Of a DNA stretch of 20,419 nucleotides, positions 13,844 through 20,419 are shown one piece after another. Origin of the DNA: a virus; the IMG/VR virus record IMGVR_UViG_3300030102_003269, positions 1 through 20,419 of that record, one strand, 5' to 3'. The position numbers and the translations under genes are program-made. Numbering within the stretch: position 1 is the stretch's first letter; every line of letters starts with the position of its first letter. The notes below the pieces were generated by a model. It ran no database searches, was not told the origin of the DNA, and worked only from the letters and a program-made list of their open reading frames with translations.

Positions 13844-14797
13844 ATGGCTGAAGAGCAAAACTTACCTAACGAAGAGGATGTTAAGAAACCTGAAGCTGCT
13901 TTAGAGGCAAAGGCGTCTGATGTTGAGATAGAGATTGAGGATGATACTCCTGAAGAGGATCAGAACCGGAAAAATCTACCCAAAGAGTTAGTCCAGAAAT
14001 TAGAGTCTGATGAACTTGATGATTACGATGACAAAGTAAAAGACAAGATCTATCAGCTCAAAAAAGTCTGGCACGATGAGCGTCGTGAAAAAGAGCGGAT
14101 AGCAAGAGAGAATGCAGAAGCTATAAGAGCAGCTCAAAAGTTAAGAGAAGAGAATAAGCAATTAAGAGCTAATTCTGAAAACAATCAGACAGAGTACTTG
14201 AAAGCTATTGAGTCTGCTGCTGATTATGAATTGTTAGCTGCGAAACAAGCTTATAAAACTGCTCATGATGATGGCGATACTGACAAGATGACAGAAGCCC
14301 AGCAGAAGATAAGCGAAGCTACATATAAAAAAGAAAAAGTAAACCAATACAAAACTTCTTTACAAAATAAAGAAAATGATGTAAAACAAGAAGATAAAGA
14401 TGCACCCGCTGCTCTACCACCTGACGCAAAGGCTGTGGAATGGCAGAAACAAAATGACTGGTTCGGACAAGACGAAGAAATGACGAGCCTTGCGTTGGGG
14501 TTACATGAAAAGTTGGTAAGACAAAACGGCAGTTCTTACGCAACAACAGACGAATACTATAAACGAATTGACGAAACCATGAGGAAGAGGTTTCCAGAGC
14601 ATTTCGACGTTGAAGAAGTAGAGACGAAAGAACCTACTAAATCAAAACCTGCGGCAGTAGTTGCTCCAGTAACACGAACAACTTCATCAAAGAAGATACG
14701 ATTGACAACGTCACAAGTAAATTTAGCGAAAAAGTTGGGGTTGTCGCCAGAGCAATATGCTAAAGAAATGATTAAATTGGAGAATAGAAATGGCTGA
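13844..14797 (+). CDS. Scaffold-like protein
   Basis: A 317-residue, highly charged, helical protein with an acidic N-terminal region (including DVEIEIEDDTPEE at 26-38), a long coiled-coil about residues 65-120 and a basic, Ser/Thr-rich C-terminus (SSKKIRLTTSQVNLAKKLGL). This composition and the position three genes before the capsid gene fit a head scaffolding protein, which guides capsid assembly and then leaves. The start MAEEQ at 13844 has GGAG six bases upstream; an ATG at 13838 is directly against the GGAG and is less likely. It overlaps the next gene by eight bases. Confidence 0.75.
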   Translation: MAEEQNLPNEEDVKKPEAALEAKASDVEIEIEDDTPEEDQNRKNLPKELVQKLESDELDDYDDKVKDKIYQLKKVWHDERREKERIARENAEAIRAAQKLREENKQLRANSENNQTEYLKAIESAADYELLAAKQAYKTAHDDGDTDKMTEAQQKISEATYKKEKVNQYKTSLQNKENDVKQEDKDAPAALPPDAKAVEWQKQNDWFGQDEEMTSLALGLHEKLVRQNGSSYATTDEYYKRIDETMRKRFPEHFDVEEVETKEPTKSKPAAVVAPVTRTTSSKKIRLTTSQVNLAKKLGLSPEQYAKEMIKLENRNG

Positions 14798-15239
14798 AAA
14801 CAGATTATCTCGTGAATTACAAAATAGAGCTTCAAAGGAAAGACCAAAAACTTGGACTCCTCCTTCTACGTTACCGGATGTTATTCCGTTACCCGGATTT
14901 GACTATCACTGGAAAAGAATAGCTATATTAAACGATCCTGATCCTAGAAATATATCTATGGCTCTTAGAGAAGGGTATGAAATGGTTAAAGCAGAAGAGC
15001 AACCACATATGAAAATAGTGGCTGACTCTAATTCCAGATATCCCGGTTGTATAGAAATAGGTGGACTTGTACTTTGTAAAATTCCTACGGAGATTGCTAA
15101 CCAAAAGAAAGGCTATTATTTAGAGAAAGCTGACCAACAAATGCAATCTGTAGATAATAATCTTATGCGACAAAGCGACCCAAGAGCGCCGATATTTAAG
15201 GAACACAAATCCACGGTGTCTTTTGGAAAAGGTAAATAA
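14790..15239 (+). CDS. 149-residue head-region protein, unknown function
   Basis: Begins MAENRLSRELQNRASKERPK, then a proline-rich stretch TWTPPSTLPDVIPLPGFDYHW. The centre is a mixed alpha/beta fold with ISMALREGYEMVKAEE and IEIGGLVLCKIPTEIA, and the end is Lys/Ser-rich. Genes of this type often lie between scaffold and capsid genes in marine phages, but no function is known to me. Translation is probably coupled to the scaffold gene through the eight-base overlap. Confidence 0.8.
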   Translation: MAENRLSRELQNRASKERPKTWTPPSTLPDVIPLPGFDYHWKRIAILNDPDPRNISMALREGYEMVKAEEQPHMKIVADSNSRYPGCIEIGGLVLCKIPTEIANQKKGYYLEKADQQMQSVDNNLMRQSDPRAPIFKEHKSTVSFGKGK

Positions 15240-15259
15240 TTTTTAATTGGAGAAATTAG

Positions 15260-15919
15260 ATGGCAACCACTGCTTCATATAAAGGGTTGGTTCCAGTCAA
15301 TATGATTGGCGGCTCACCCTATAATGGCGGAGCTAGAAGGGAGTACAAAGTTGCTTCCAACAACAGTGCCGCTATGTTCACTGGTGATCTCATTGCATTA
15401 ACAACTGCAGGGCTACCTGCTGCTTTAACTGCCACTCCTACAGCCGAAGATATCAATGCTGGTGCTGATGCACAAGCTGGTACTATGGGTGTTATGACTG
15501 GTTGTAGATATGTTGATGCTAATGGCGTTCAGCAATTCGCCCAGTACCTACCTATTAATTCTATTACAGGTGGGTTTTCTGATGTCCATATATTTGTTAA
15601 TGATGAACCACGTCAGTTGTATAGAGTTGTTGGAAGTGAAGCTTTAGGCACATTCAATAGCGGTACAGACGGATCAGGGTTTCCGGGAGCGATTGGTAAA
15701 AATGCTCAATTAGGTAACTTCTCTTCTGGAAGTACAACAACTGGTAATTCAGGAGTGAACCTTCTTGTAGGCACTAATGGTGCTGGTTTACTAACTACTA
15801 ATACATTCGCAGTGAGAGTTGTTGATGTAGTTAGAGGTACTGAAAGCGAAGCTTATCCTGAGTTTATCGTTAAGTTCAACGTTGGCGTACACTCGTATGA
15901 CAACTCATTAGGCATATAA
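15260..15919 (+). CDS. Putative virion structural or decoration protein
   Basis: A 219-residue protein, rich in Gly, Ala, Thr and Asn with few charged residues, and beta-rich. It begins MATTASYKGLVPVNMIGGSP and contains a Gly/Ser/Thr-rich loop (about residues 135-175) and the strand-like AVRVVDVVRG and EFIVKFNV near the end. It lies directly upstream of the major capsid gene with a good GGAGAAA site, the usual position of a capsid decoration or head-stabilising protein. Function inferred from composition and place. Confidence 0.72.
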   Translation: MATTASYKGLVPVNMIGGSPYNGGARREYKVASNNSAAMFTGDLIALTTAGLPAALTATPTAEDINAGADAQAGTMGVMTGCRYVDANGVQQFAQYLPINSITGGFSDVHIFVNDEPRQLYRVVGSEALGTFNSGTDGSGFPGAIGKNAQLGNFSSGSTTTGNSGVNLLVGTNGAGLLTTNTFAVRVVDVVRGTESEAYPEFIVKFNVGVHSYDNSLGI

Positions 15920-15931
15920 GGAGATTTTTAA

Positions 15932-16849
15932 ATGGCGATTTCAAGATCACAATTACTAAAAGAACTCCTTCCCGGCTTAAATGCTTTGTTTGGTTTAGAG
16001 TATGCCAAATATGGTGAAGAGCATAAGGAGATCTATGAGCAAGAGACTTCTGAGCGTTCGTTTGAAGAAGAGACAAAGCTTTCTGGCTTTGGAGCAGCCC
16101 CAGTAAAATCTGAAGGCGCAGCTATTGAATACGATAACGCACAAGAAGCATTTACAGCTCGCTATACGCACGAAACTGTTGCTATGGGCTTTGCAATAAC
16201 CGAAGAGGCTTCTGAAGATAATCTTTATGATAGTCTTGGCGCTCGTTATACAAAGGCTTTGGCTCGTGCTATGGCTTACACAAAGCAGGTTAAAGCTGCT
16301 GCAGTTCTAAACAAAGGCTTTACTGGAACAGGTAATCCTACCTATGGTGACGGAAAAGTATTGTTTGCAACTGATCACCCACTAGTTTCTGGTGGAACAA
16401 ACAGCAACCGTCCTACAACAGGCGCAGATTTAAATGAAACATCTCTTGAAGATGCGGTAATTCAGATTGCGGCTTGGACAGACGAGCGTGGTTTATTAAT
16501 TGCAGCTAAACCAAGAAAGCTAATTATTCCTCCTGCACTTCAGTTCGTGGCAACACGTATACTTGAAACACAGCAGAGAGTAGGAACAGCAGATAACGAT
16601 ATTAACGCTATTGTGACAACTGGAGCTATTCCAGAGGGTTACACAGTTAATCATTATCTAACTGATACTAACGCTTTCTTCTTAACAACTGATGTACCTA
16701 ATGGATTGAAGCACTTTGTTCGTGCGCCTATGGCGACTTCTATGGACGGAGACTTCGATACAGGTAACGTACGTTACAAGGCTCGTGAGCGCTATTCATT
16801 TGGCGTATCTGATCCTTTGGGTATGTTTGGTTCTCCGGGAGCTTCGTAA
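15932..16849 (+). CDS. Major capsid protein (HK97 fold, Mu gpT-like)
   Basis: A 305-residue protein beginning MAISRSQLLKELLPGLNALF. The order of segments resembles Mu gpT-type major head proteins: an acidic, helical N-terminal arm (KEIYEQETSERSFEEE), YDNAQEAFTARYTHETVAMGFAIT, a long helix LGARYTKALARAMAYTKQVKA, LFATDHPLVSGGTN, and the IIPPALQFVATRIL region. The protein should form the icosahedral shell with an HK97 fold. It is preceded by AAGGAGA and followed by a strong terminator, as expected for a highly expressed gene. Confidence 0.9.
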   Translation: MAISRSQLLKELLPGLNALFGLEYAKYGEEHKEIYEQETSERSFEEETKLSGFGAAPVKSEGAAIEYDNAQEAFTARYTHETVAMGFAITEEASEDNLYDSLGARYTKALARAMAYTKQVKAAAVLNKGFTGTGNPTYGDGKVLFATDHPLVSGGTNSNRPTTGADLNETSLEDAVIQIAAWTDERGLLIAAKPRKLIIPPALQFVATRILETQQRVGTADNDINAIVTTGAIPEGYTVNHYLTDTNAFFLTTDVPNGLKHFVRAPMATSMDGDFDTGNVRYKARERYSFGVSDPLGMFGSPGAS

Positions 16850-17229
16850 GAAGGTTCCACTTGGGAAAGGGAGCGTTTGCCGACTGCTCCCTTTTTCTTT
16901 TTCTTATCTACCCTTTCTTGATGGTGAAGCTTTCTATGACAGTTAGCGCATAACACCATACACTTCTTTATTTCTTCGTAGGCATCTTTAAAATTGTGAT
17001 TTGACACTAATTTATTAACTGGCCTATTATCTTTACTTCTTTTTATATGATGAAAATCTATAGTGGATATGTGTCTTTCTCCACATATTTCACAAGATAA
17101 AGATTCTTTAAATTCTAACCATTGTTTTTTAATTCTTTTTTTCCTTTCTTTATTTCTCCTAAGGTATGTATCTTTATTTTTTAAGTAGTGATCTCTTTTA
17201 TATTGCTTTCTTTTTTCATCATCTGTCAT
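16792..17229 (-). CDS. HNH endonuclease
   Basis: A 145-residue protein with a basic N-terminal helix region, then CEIC at 46-49, the HNH core DFHHIKR at 59-64, and CANCHRKLHH at 94-103. The two CxxC pairs bind zinc, and His60/His61 with later Asn/His residues form the nicking site. Such free-standing HNH nucleases are typical mobile passengers of phage genomes. Its final 36 residues are encoded across the capsid terminator and the 3' end of the capsid gene in antisense, overlapping it by 58 bases. The start overlaps the GNAT stop by four bases. Confidence 0.88.
   Translation of the reverse strand: MTDDEKRKQYKRDHYLKNKDTYLRRNKERKKRIKKQWLEFKESLSCEICGERHISTIDFHHIKRSKDNRPVNKLVSNHNFKDAYEEIKKCMVLCANCHRKLHHQERVDKKKKKGAVGKRSLSQVEPSYEAPGEPNIPKGSDTPNE
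16866..16900 (+). terminator. Intrinsic terminator after the capsid gene
   Basis: Arms AAAGGGAGC (16866-16874) and GCTCCCTTT (16886-16894) with an 11-base loop, followed by T-rich TTTTTCTTTTTC. It lies 17 bases after the capsid stop. The same bases are coding for the C-terminal part of the opposite-strand HNH gene. Confidence 0.88.
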
Positions 17230-17654
17230 AGTCTTTTAGCCCAATAGATTGAATTTTCATTACCCCAAGGGGAGCTTGGATATATTATTTTGTACTTACA
17301 CCGTATTAAGGAATTACTGGATGCGGGATTGTCAGTTGACGTATCCGTTATAATCCATGTATATCCTTTTTTTCTACTAAACCGTTCTCTTCTACGAATT
17401 AGTAATTTTTGTATACCCAAACCTCTATTATCTGGATGCACACAGCAGCGAGATAAATATGCTGTATCTAACCATTGTCGTGATGGAGTAATTAAACCAA
17501 ACGCTATTAGTATTTTGTTTTCATATACTAAAAACCATTCTCCTTCTGGTTCCTCAGACGGTGTAACTGGGTCATCAGCAGGTAGAGACAGTTTTTGTAA
17601 GAATATTAGTTGATTTACTTGTTTTTGGTTTAAATCTAAAGAGTTAACTCTCAT
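17226..17654 (-). CDS. GNAT-family N-acetyltransferase
   Basis: A 142-residue protein with strands WFLVYENKILIAFGLI, the acetyl-CoA pyrophosphate loop in VHPDNRGLGIQKLL at 72-85, and a C-terminal NSLIRCKYKIIYP segment typical of GNAT motif B. It transfers acetyl from acetyl-CoA to an amine; the substrate is unknown and could be a host protein or a small molecule. It forms a two-gene minus-strand unit with the HNH gene inside the rightward late genes, suggesting acquisition as a cassette. No strong ribosome binding site precedes its ATG. Confidence 0.85.
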   Translation of the reverse strand: MRVNSLDLNQKQVNQLIFLQKLSLPADDPVTPSEEPEGEWFLVYENKILIAFGLITPSRQWLDTAYLSRCCVHPDNRGLGIQKLLIRRRERFSRKKGYTWIITDTSTDNPASSNSLIRCKYKIIYPSSPWGNENSIYWAKRL

Positions 17655-17668
17655 GATAATTTGTTGTG

Positions 17669-17697
17669 TTGCATTTGATGTATTTTAATGGTATAAG
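17669..17697 (+). promoter_or_regulatory. Predicted rightward promoter downstream of the HNH/GNAT cassette
   Basis: TTGCAT (17669-17674), a 17-base spacer ending in TGG, then TATAAG (17692-17697): a five-of-six -10 with an extended -10 TG. It would restart late transcription beyond the antisense cassette and drive the virion genes from 17790 on. Confidence 0.55.
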
Positions 17698-17719
17698 AAG
17701 TAAATATCTAGGGTTAATC

Positions 17720-17776
17720 TACACACTTAACTGACCTAGCAGACGTAGTAGAGAAAGTGTGTATATGTGCTACTAC
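17720..17776 (+). promoter_or_regulatory. 5'-leader with two competing inverted repeats
   Basis: TACACACTT (17720-17728) pairs exactly with AAGTGTGTA (17755-17763). GTAGTAG (17745-17751), inside that loop, pairs exactly with CTACTAC (17770-17776), which lies just before the GGAGA ribosome binding site at 17780. The two pairings interlock (pseudoknot or alternative folds) and could tune translation of the next gene. Speculative. Confidence 0.45.
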
Positions 17777-17789
17777 ACAGGAGATATAA

Positions 17790-18260
17790 ATGGGTACAAC
17801 TACCTTTTCTGGTCCAGTTAAGGCCGGAACAATCAAAGACACAACAGGCACGACTGTAGGCACTGACGTAAATAACGTCGGTTTTGTTTTAATGGCTCAG
17901 TCAGCAGTAATTGATATTGTTGGCGCAACTGCTGAAACTACAGTTGGTGTTATCCCAGCAAATTCTAAAATTACAGAAGTGCAGTTAAATATTGTAGAGG
18001 CTTCTAATAACTCTGCAGCAGCTACAGTTTCTGTTGGTTTTTCAGGAGCTACAACAGCTTTACTAAATGGAACAAACGCTAAAGCCGCAGCTTTGACATA
18101 TAGCACAGGCATGGCTACAGCTTCTATTAATATTGGTACTGGTGATCGTACAGTCATTGCTACATTTAACCCAACAGGTATAGTGGATGGTGATGAGGGT
18201 ATTGCTGACGTAACTGTTAAATATTTACAAAACGCTAATCTAAATGTAACCGATTCTTAA
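17790..18260 (+). CDS. Putative virion protein, beta-rich
   Basis: A 156-residue protein, very rich in Thr, Ala, Gly and Val. It starts MGTTTFSGPVKAGTIKDTTG and contains SAVIDIVGATAETTVGVIP and ASNNSAAATVSVGFSGATTA. Low charge and alternating strands are typical of phage surface proteins such as decoration proteins, head fibres or tail fibre adaptors. It leads the group downstream of the new promoter, and a GGAGA site precedes the ATG. No defined family is claimed. Confidence 0.75.
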   Translation: MGTTTFSGPVKAGTIKDTTGTTVGTDVNNVGFVLMAQSAVIDIVGATAETTVGVIPANSKITEVQLNIVEASNNSAAATVSVGFSGATTALLNGTNAKAAALTYSTGMATASINIGTGDRTVIATFNPTGIVDGDEGIADVTVKYLQNANLNVTDS

Positions 18261-18271
18261 AGGAGTAAGAC

Positions 18272-18577
18272 ATGAGTTTTGCATCTGACGTAAAAGCTCT
18301 TACTACAAAGGATACGGGTCAAAAGATTAGTGGTAGAACCAGAATACAAGGTATTCAGTATGTGCATAATTCTAGTGCTGATTTAACTCTTAGTAATGGA
18401 GCGACCTCTACAGGCACAACTTTATTACAGTTAACATCACACAGCGCATTAGGCACAGAGGATGTATTCATACCTGACAACGGTATATTGTTTGATTCTG
18501 GTATGCACCTAACTAATAGTAATACTGCAGCAATTACTAGTATTACCGTATTCTATGTAGGTGGTGGCGAGACCTAA
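18272..18577 (+). CDS. Small beta-rich virion-type protein
   Basis: A 101-residue protein, Ser/Thr/Gly-rich, with strands such as RIQGIQYVHNSSADLTLSNG and the ending AITSITVFYVGGGET. Composition and length resemble small beta-sandwich decoration proteins. It starts 12 bases after the preceding gene with AAAGGAG, and the two are probably made together. Function by composition and context only. Confidence 0.75.
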   Translation: MSFASDVKALTTKDTGQKISGRTRIQGIQYVHNSSADLTLSNGATSTGTTLLQLTSHSALGTEDVFIPDNGILFDSGMHLTNSNTAAITSITVFYVGGGET

Positions 18578-18579
18578 TA

Positions 18580-18879
18580 ATGGCAGAAAAAAAGAAACGT
18601 AAGGGAATGGGGATTAGAACCTCTGTGAAGTCGGGTAATTTTCGCCCGACTAAGCAAGGTGCAGGTATGACTAAAAAAGGTGTAGCCGCATACCGTAGAG
18701 CTAACCCCGGTTCCAAACTTCAAACTGCTGTTACAGGTAAAGTTAAAAAAGGTTCTAAAGACGCAAAAAGGCGCAAGTCATTCTGCGCCCGTTCTGCAGG
18801 ACAAATGAAACAATTCCCCAAAGCAGCAAAAGACCCTAATAGCCGTCTACGGCAAGCTAGAAGAAGGTGGAAGTGTTAA
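18580..18879 (+). CDS. Basic DUF6321-like phage protein
   Basis: A 99-residue protein, extremely rich in Lys and Arg. It starts MAEKKKRKGMGIRTSVKSGN and carries GMTKKGVAAYRRANPGSKLQ, SKDAKRRKSFCARSAGQMK and DPNSRLRQARRRWKC, the pattern of small basic proteins seen in marine phages and, as I recall it, named DUF6321. Such a protein could bind DNA or act inside the virion; the role is not established. Two cysteines (SFCAR and the last residue) are notable. The ribosome binding site is weak. Confidence 0.8.
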   Translation: MAEKKKRKGMGIRTSVKSGNFRPTKQGAGMTKKGVAAYRRANPGSKLQTAVTGKVKKGSKDAKRRKSFCARSAGQMKQFPKAAKDPNSRLRQARRRWKC

Positions 18880-19142
18880 TGGAAAAAGAGGAAATACAAA
18901 AAATTTTTAGTAAAGACATAAACAGCAAAGTTGCCGTTCAAGGTAATGAGATAAAACATATGCAGCAAGATATGGATGACATGAAAGCTGACATAGAAGA
19001 AATAAAAAAGTCTTTAGTTGAAATTCACGCTGTATTATCAGAGGCTAAGGGTGGTTGGAAAACATTGATGTGGGCAGCGGGTGCGGGTAGTGCCGTGACT
19101 GCTTTTATTATTGCAATACAACAAATTTTTTGGGGGAAGTAA
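18879..19142 (+). CDS. Coiled-coil protein with one C-terminal membrane helix (XhlA/holin-like)
   Basis: An 87-residue protein: an N-terminal soluble part, a coiled coil at about 25-55 (IKHMQQDMDDMKADIEEIKK), then GGWKTLMWAAGAGSAVTAFIIAIQQIFWGK with a single transmembrane helix. This layout resembles haemolysin XhlA-type and some holin-associated proteins, so a lysis role is possible. No endolysin gene is seen in the window. The ATG overlaps the preceding stop by one base, with AAGGTGG eight bases upstream; an earlier GTG at 18867 is less likely. Confidence 0.7.
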   Translation: MEKEEIQKIFSKDINSKVAVQGNEIKHMQQDMDDMKADIEEIKKSLVEIHAVLSEAKGGWKTLMWAAGAGSAVTAFIIAIQQIFWGK

Positions 19143-19143
19143 A

Positions 19144-19602
19144 ATGGCACAAACAAGAGGTAAAACAGGTACACAATCTGGTAAAAGAGATACTCGTAAT
19201 ATAAAAAGAAAGATAAGAAAACTTCAGAAACAGTTAGAGGGTAAAGGCGATAGTGGTGTTACCACAGCTTATGGAGAAGTAGAAGAGTCTTATTCACCTT
19301 ATGGTGAAAGCATAAAGGGATTTAAAATGAAAAGGGGGCCAAAAGGCCAAGTACAGGGAGATGAGTACGTAAAAATAAGAGACCCCAAAGTCCCAGAAGA
19401 TGCAGGTTTTACAACAATAGATGCTAATAGGTTTGGAATTGACACGAGATTTTCACCGAAAATTGGTAAAACCACCACAATGGATAAGAAGAAAAAAGGC
19501 ATGAAAGCCGGAGGTAAAGTAAAAGCTAAGAAAAAAACAACCAGAAAATTTAGAGGCGATGGTATAGCTAGAAAAGGTAAAACGAAAGGGAGATTTGTAT
19601 GA
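19144..19602 (+). CDS. Basic protein with shared C-terminal RGDGIARKGKTKGRFV tag (1 of 3)
   Basis: A 152-residue, Lys/Gly-rich protein. It begins MAQTRGKTGTQSGKRDTRNI; GGGGGAAG precedes this ATG. The middle (about residues 40-120) is neutral to acidic with EESYSPYGESIKGF and FTTIDANRFGIDTRF. The C-terminal region MKAGGKVKAKKKTTRKF leads into the 16-residue terminal peptide RGDGIARKGKTKGRFV, repeated with minor changes in the next two proteins. Probably a virion or assembly protein by place; the tag has no known function that I can name. Confidence 0.8.
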   Translation: MAQTRGKTGTQSGKRDTRNIKRKIRKLQKQLEGKGDSGVTTAYGEVEESYSPYGESIKGFKMKRGPKGQVQGDEYVKIRDPKVPEDAGFTTIDANRFGIDTRFSPKIGKTTTMDKKKKGMKAGGKVKAKKKTTRKFRGDGIARKGKTKGRFV

Positions 19603-20081
19603 CAGGACTTATTAGAGGCGGGATACTCTTAGGTAAAGCTATTAAAGCAGGAAGAAAGGCTTTAAAAAAACGCCGAAAAGAAAAAGAAGATAAAGAGTTA
19701 ATAAAAGAATTTAAAGCCAGAGATGCTAAAGAGGCTAGACAGTTAAAAAAACTAGATGACGAAGCTAATAAAAAGGCAAGAGAAGAAATAGCAACTCCTG
19801 AATACAAAAGACAACGCAAAAGAGATTTAGACGCTACGACATTAAGGATGTTTAGAAAATCTAAAGAAAACCCTACTGGAGCAAAAAATCTAGAAGAAGC
19901 TAAACAAATGGCTAAAGAAACGGATGATTTTGTAGCGGATACTCTCTCTAACAAACGAAAATCTGATTTTAGATATAAAAAAGGCGGTAAAGTAAAAGCA
20001 AAAACTAAACCAAAAGCAACCAAAAAATTTAGAGGTGATGGTATTGCGAAAAGAGGTAAGACAAAAGGAAGATTTGTATAA
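19599..20081 (+). CDS. Basic coiled-coil protein with the shared C-terminal tag (2 of 3)
   Basis: A 160-residue protein. A short hydrophobic, glycine-containing N-terminus (MTGLIRGGILLGKAIKAGRK) is followed by a long charged helix rich in Lys, Glu and Arg (about residues 18-65), then a helical middle and the end KKGGKVKAKTKPKATKKF plus RGDGIAKRGKTKGRFV. The start overlaps the previous stop by four bases (ATGA). The N-terminus is similar to that of the third tagged protein, suggesting shared ancestry. Possibly an internal or ejected virion protein, which is inference. Confidence 0.8.
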   Translation: MTGLIRGGILLGKAIKAGRKALKKRRKEKEDKELIKEFKARDAKEARQLKKLDDEANKKAREEIATPEYKRQRKRDLDATTLRMFRKSKENPTGAKNLEEAKQMAKETDDFVADTLSNKRKSDFRYKKGGKVKAKTKPKATKKFRGDGIAKRGKTKGRFV

Positions 20082-20374
20082 TGGCTGAAAAAAAGAAAAA
20101 GTCTAGTCAAGTTGCTCTTGCACCAATTATAAGAGGGGGTGCTATGTTGGGGGGTGCATTTGGTGCGGGTAGAGCGGCTGAAGAATTATATCGAAAATAT
20201 TTTTCAGATGACGAAGAAGAAAAAAAAGAAGAAAAACCAAAGAAAAAGAAAAAGCCAATAAAGAGACTTCCAGATGGGGTAGAATCTATAAAAGTTAAAA
20301 AAGGCGGTTTAATAAAAGTTAGACGAGGTGATGGTATTGCAAAGAGAGGTAAAACAAAAGGACGTATGATTTAA
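20081..20374 (+). CDS. Small protein with Gly-rich hydrophobic N-terminus and the shared C-terminal tag (3 of 3)
   Basis: A 97-residue protein. It starts MAEKKKKSSQVALAPIIRGG and continues AMLGGAFGAGRAAEELY, a glycine-zipper-like hydrophobic segment that could associate with membranes. A strongly acidic then strongly basic middle follows (DDEEEKKEEKPKKKKKP), and the end is RGDGIAKRGKTKGRMI. Compared with the second tagged protein, both ends match but the central helical region is missing. The ATG overlaps the preceding stop by one base. Confidence 0.8.
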   Translation: MAEKKKKSSQVALAPIIRGGAMLGGAFGAGRAAEELYRKYFSDDEEEKKEEKPKKKKKPIKRLPDGVESIKVKKGGLIKVRRGDGIAKRGKTKGRMI

Positions 20375-20388
20375 AAAGGAGGTTTAGG

Positions 20389-20419
20389 GTGGCGTATTTA
20401 ATTAGTAACATTCCATATA
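20389..20419 (+). CDS. Partial CDS cut by the right edge, GTG start
   Basis: AAAGGAGG lies seven bases before a GTG that opens a frame reading MAYLISNIPY to the window end. The excellent ribosome binding site and position after the previous stop support a real gene. It resembles the start of a tail-region protein I recall from marine phages, but ten codons are too few to name it. Confidence 0.65.
   Translation, partial: MAYLISNIPY

Noticed and set aside
19568-20110. 180-codon minus-strand frame with many Leu, Phe and Ser residues
   Set aside because: It is the antisense reading of Lys/Glu-rich genes, which yields false Phe/Leu/Ser-rich membrane-like sequences.
1-20419. tRNA genes, integrase and attachment sites
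   Set aside because: Looked for on both strands and not found by eye; a covariance-model tRNA scan would be needed to exclude them fully.

Overview
The window is about 20 kb of a tailed double-stranded DNA bacteriophage. It is AT-rich, tightly packed and free of rRNA, tRNA or cellular housekeeping genes. Three things support this: the order small terminase, large terminase, portal, GroES-like co-chaperonin, scaffold-like protein, major capsid protein; a following series of small virion-type genes; and ATG/TGA overlaps with strong AAGGAG-type ribosome binding sites almost everywhere. The style (Mu gpT-like capsid, large portal, tiny lysine-rich proteins ending in RGDGIAKRGKTKGR-type tails, CobS-like AAA ATPase with a VWA partner) recalls uncultured marine phages. 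That is recognition by eye, and the host cannot be named.

Left arm (1-6250, minus strand). A leftward operon starts with a MoxR/CobS-like AAA+ ATPase, then a DUF3150-like protein, then a protein with an HExxH metallopeptidase-like domain and a VWA domain. This three-gene set resembles a RavA/ViaA- or CobS/CobT-type protein-remodelling machine. Seven further small unknown genes follow and run off the left edge. The operon has its own sigma70-like promoter and a hairpin plus U-tract just ahead of the ATPase gene. Upstream of it lie a stand-alone polynucleotide 3'-phosphatase (HAD fold), two unknown genes and a small zinc-ribbon-like gene.

Central control region (6251-8703). This holds no convincing gene except one isolated leftward gene (7619-8347) with its own promoter and terminator. 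It contains most copies of a 21-23 bp near-identical palindrome built on the half-site TGTAGAAGTC (seven copies in the window), an array of TGTTCCA/TGGAACA boxes, an (AAT)9 tract, a cluster of three GC-rich hairpins inside a closing stem, and a strong leftward promoter. Together these look like a replication origin and transcription switch, because the genes on either side diverge from here. That role is inference.

Right arm (8704-end, plus strand). The packaging and head genes run rightward to the capsid terminator. A two-gene minus-strand cassette (HNH endonuclease and GNAT acetyltransferase) then interrupts the late genes, and a new plus-strand promoter restarts transcription. Two beta-rich virion-type proteins, a basic DUF6321-like protein and a coiled-coil membrane protein follow. 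Three consecutive lysine-rich proteins then share the same C-terminal peptide, and a partial gene is cut by the right edge.

The most unusual signals are the dispersed palindrome family, the origin-like box array with GAA-loop hairpins, the shared C-terminal tag, and a decayed duplication of the start of the ATPase gene.
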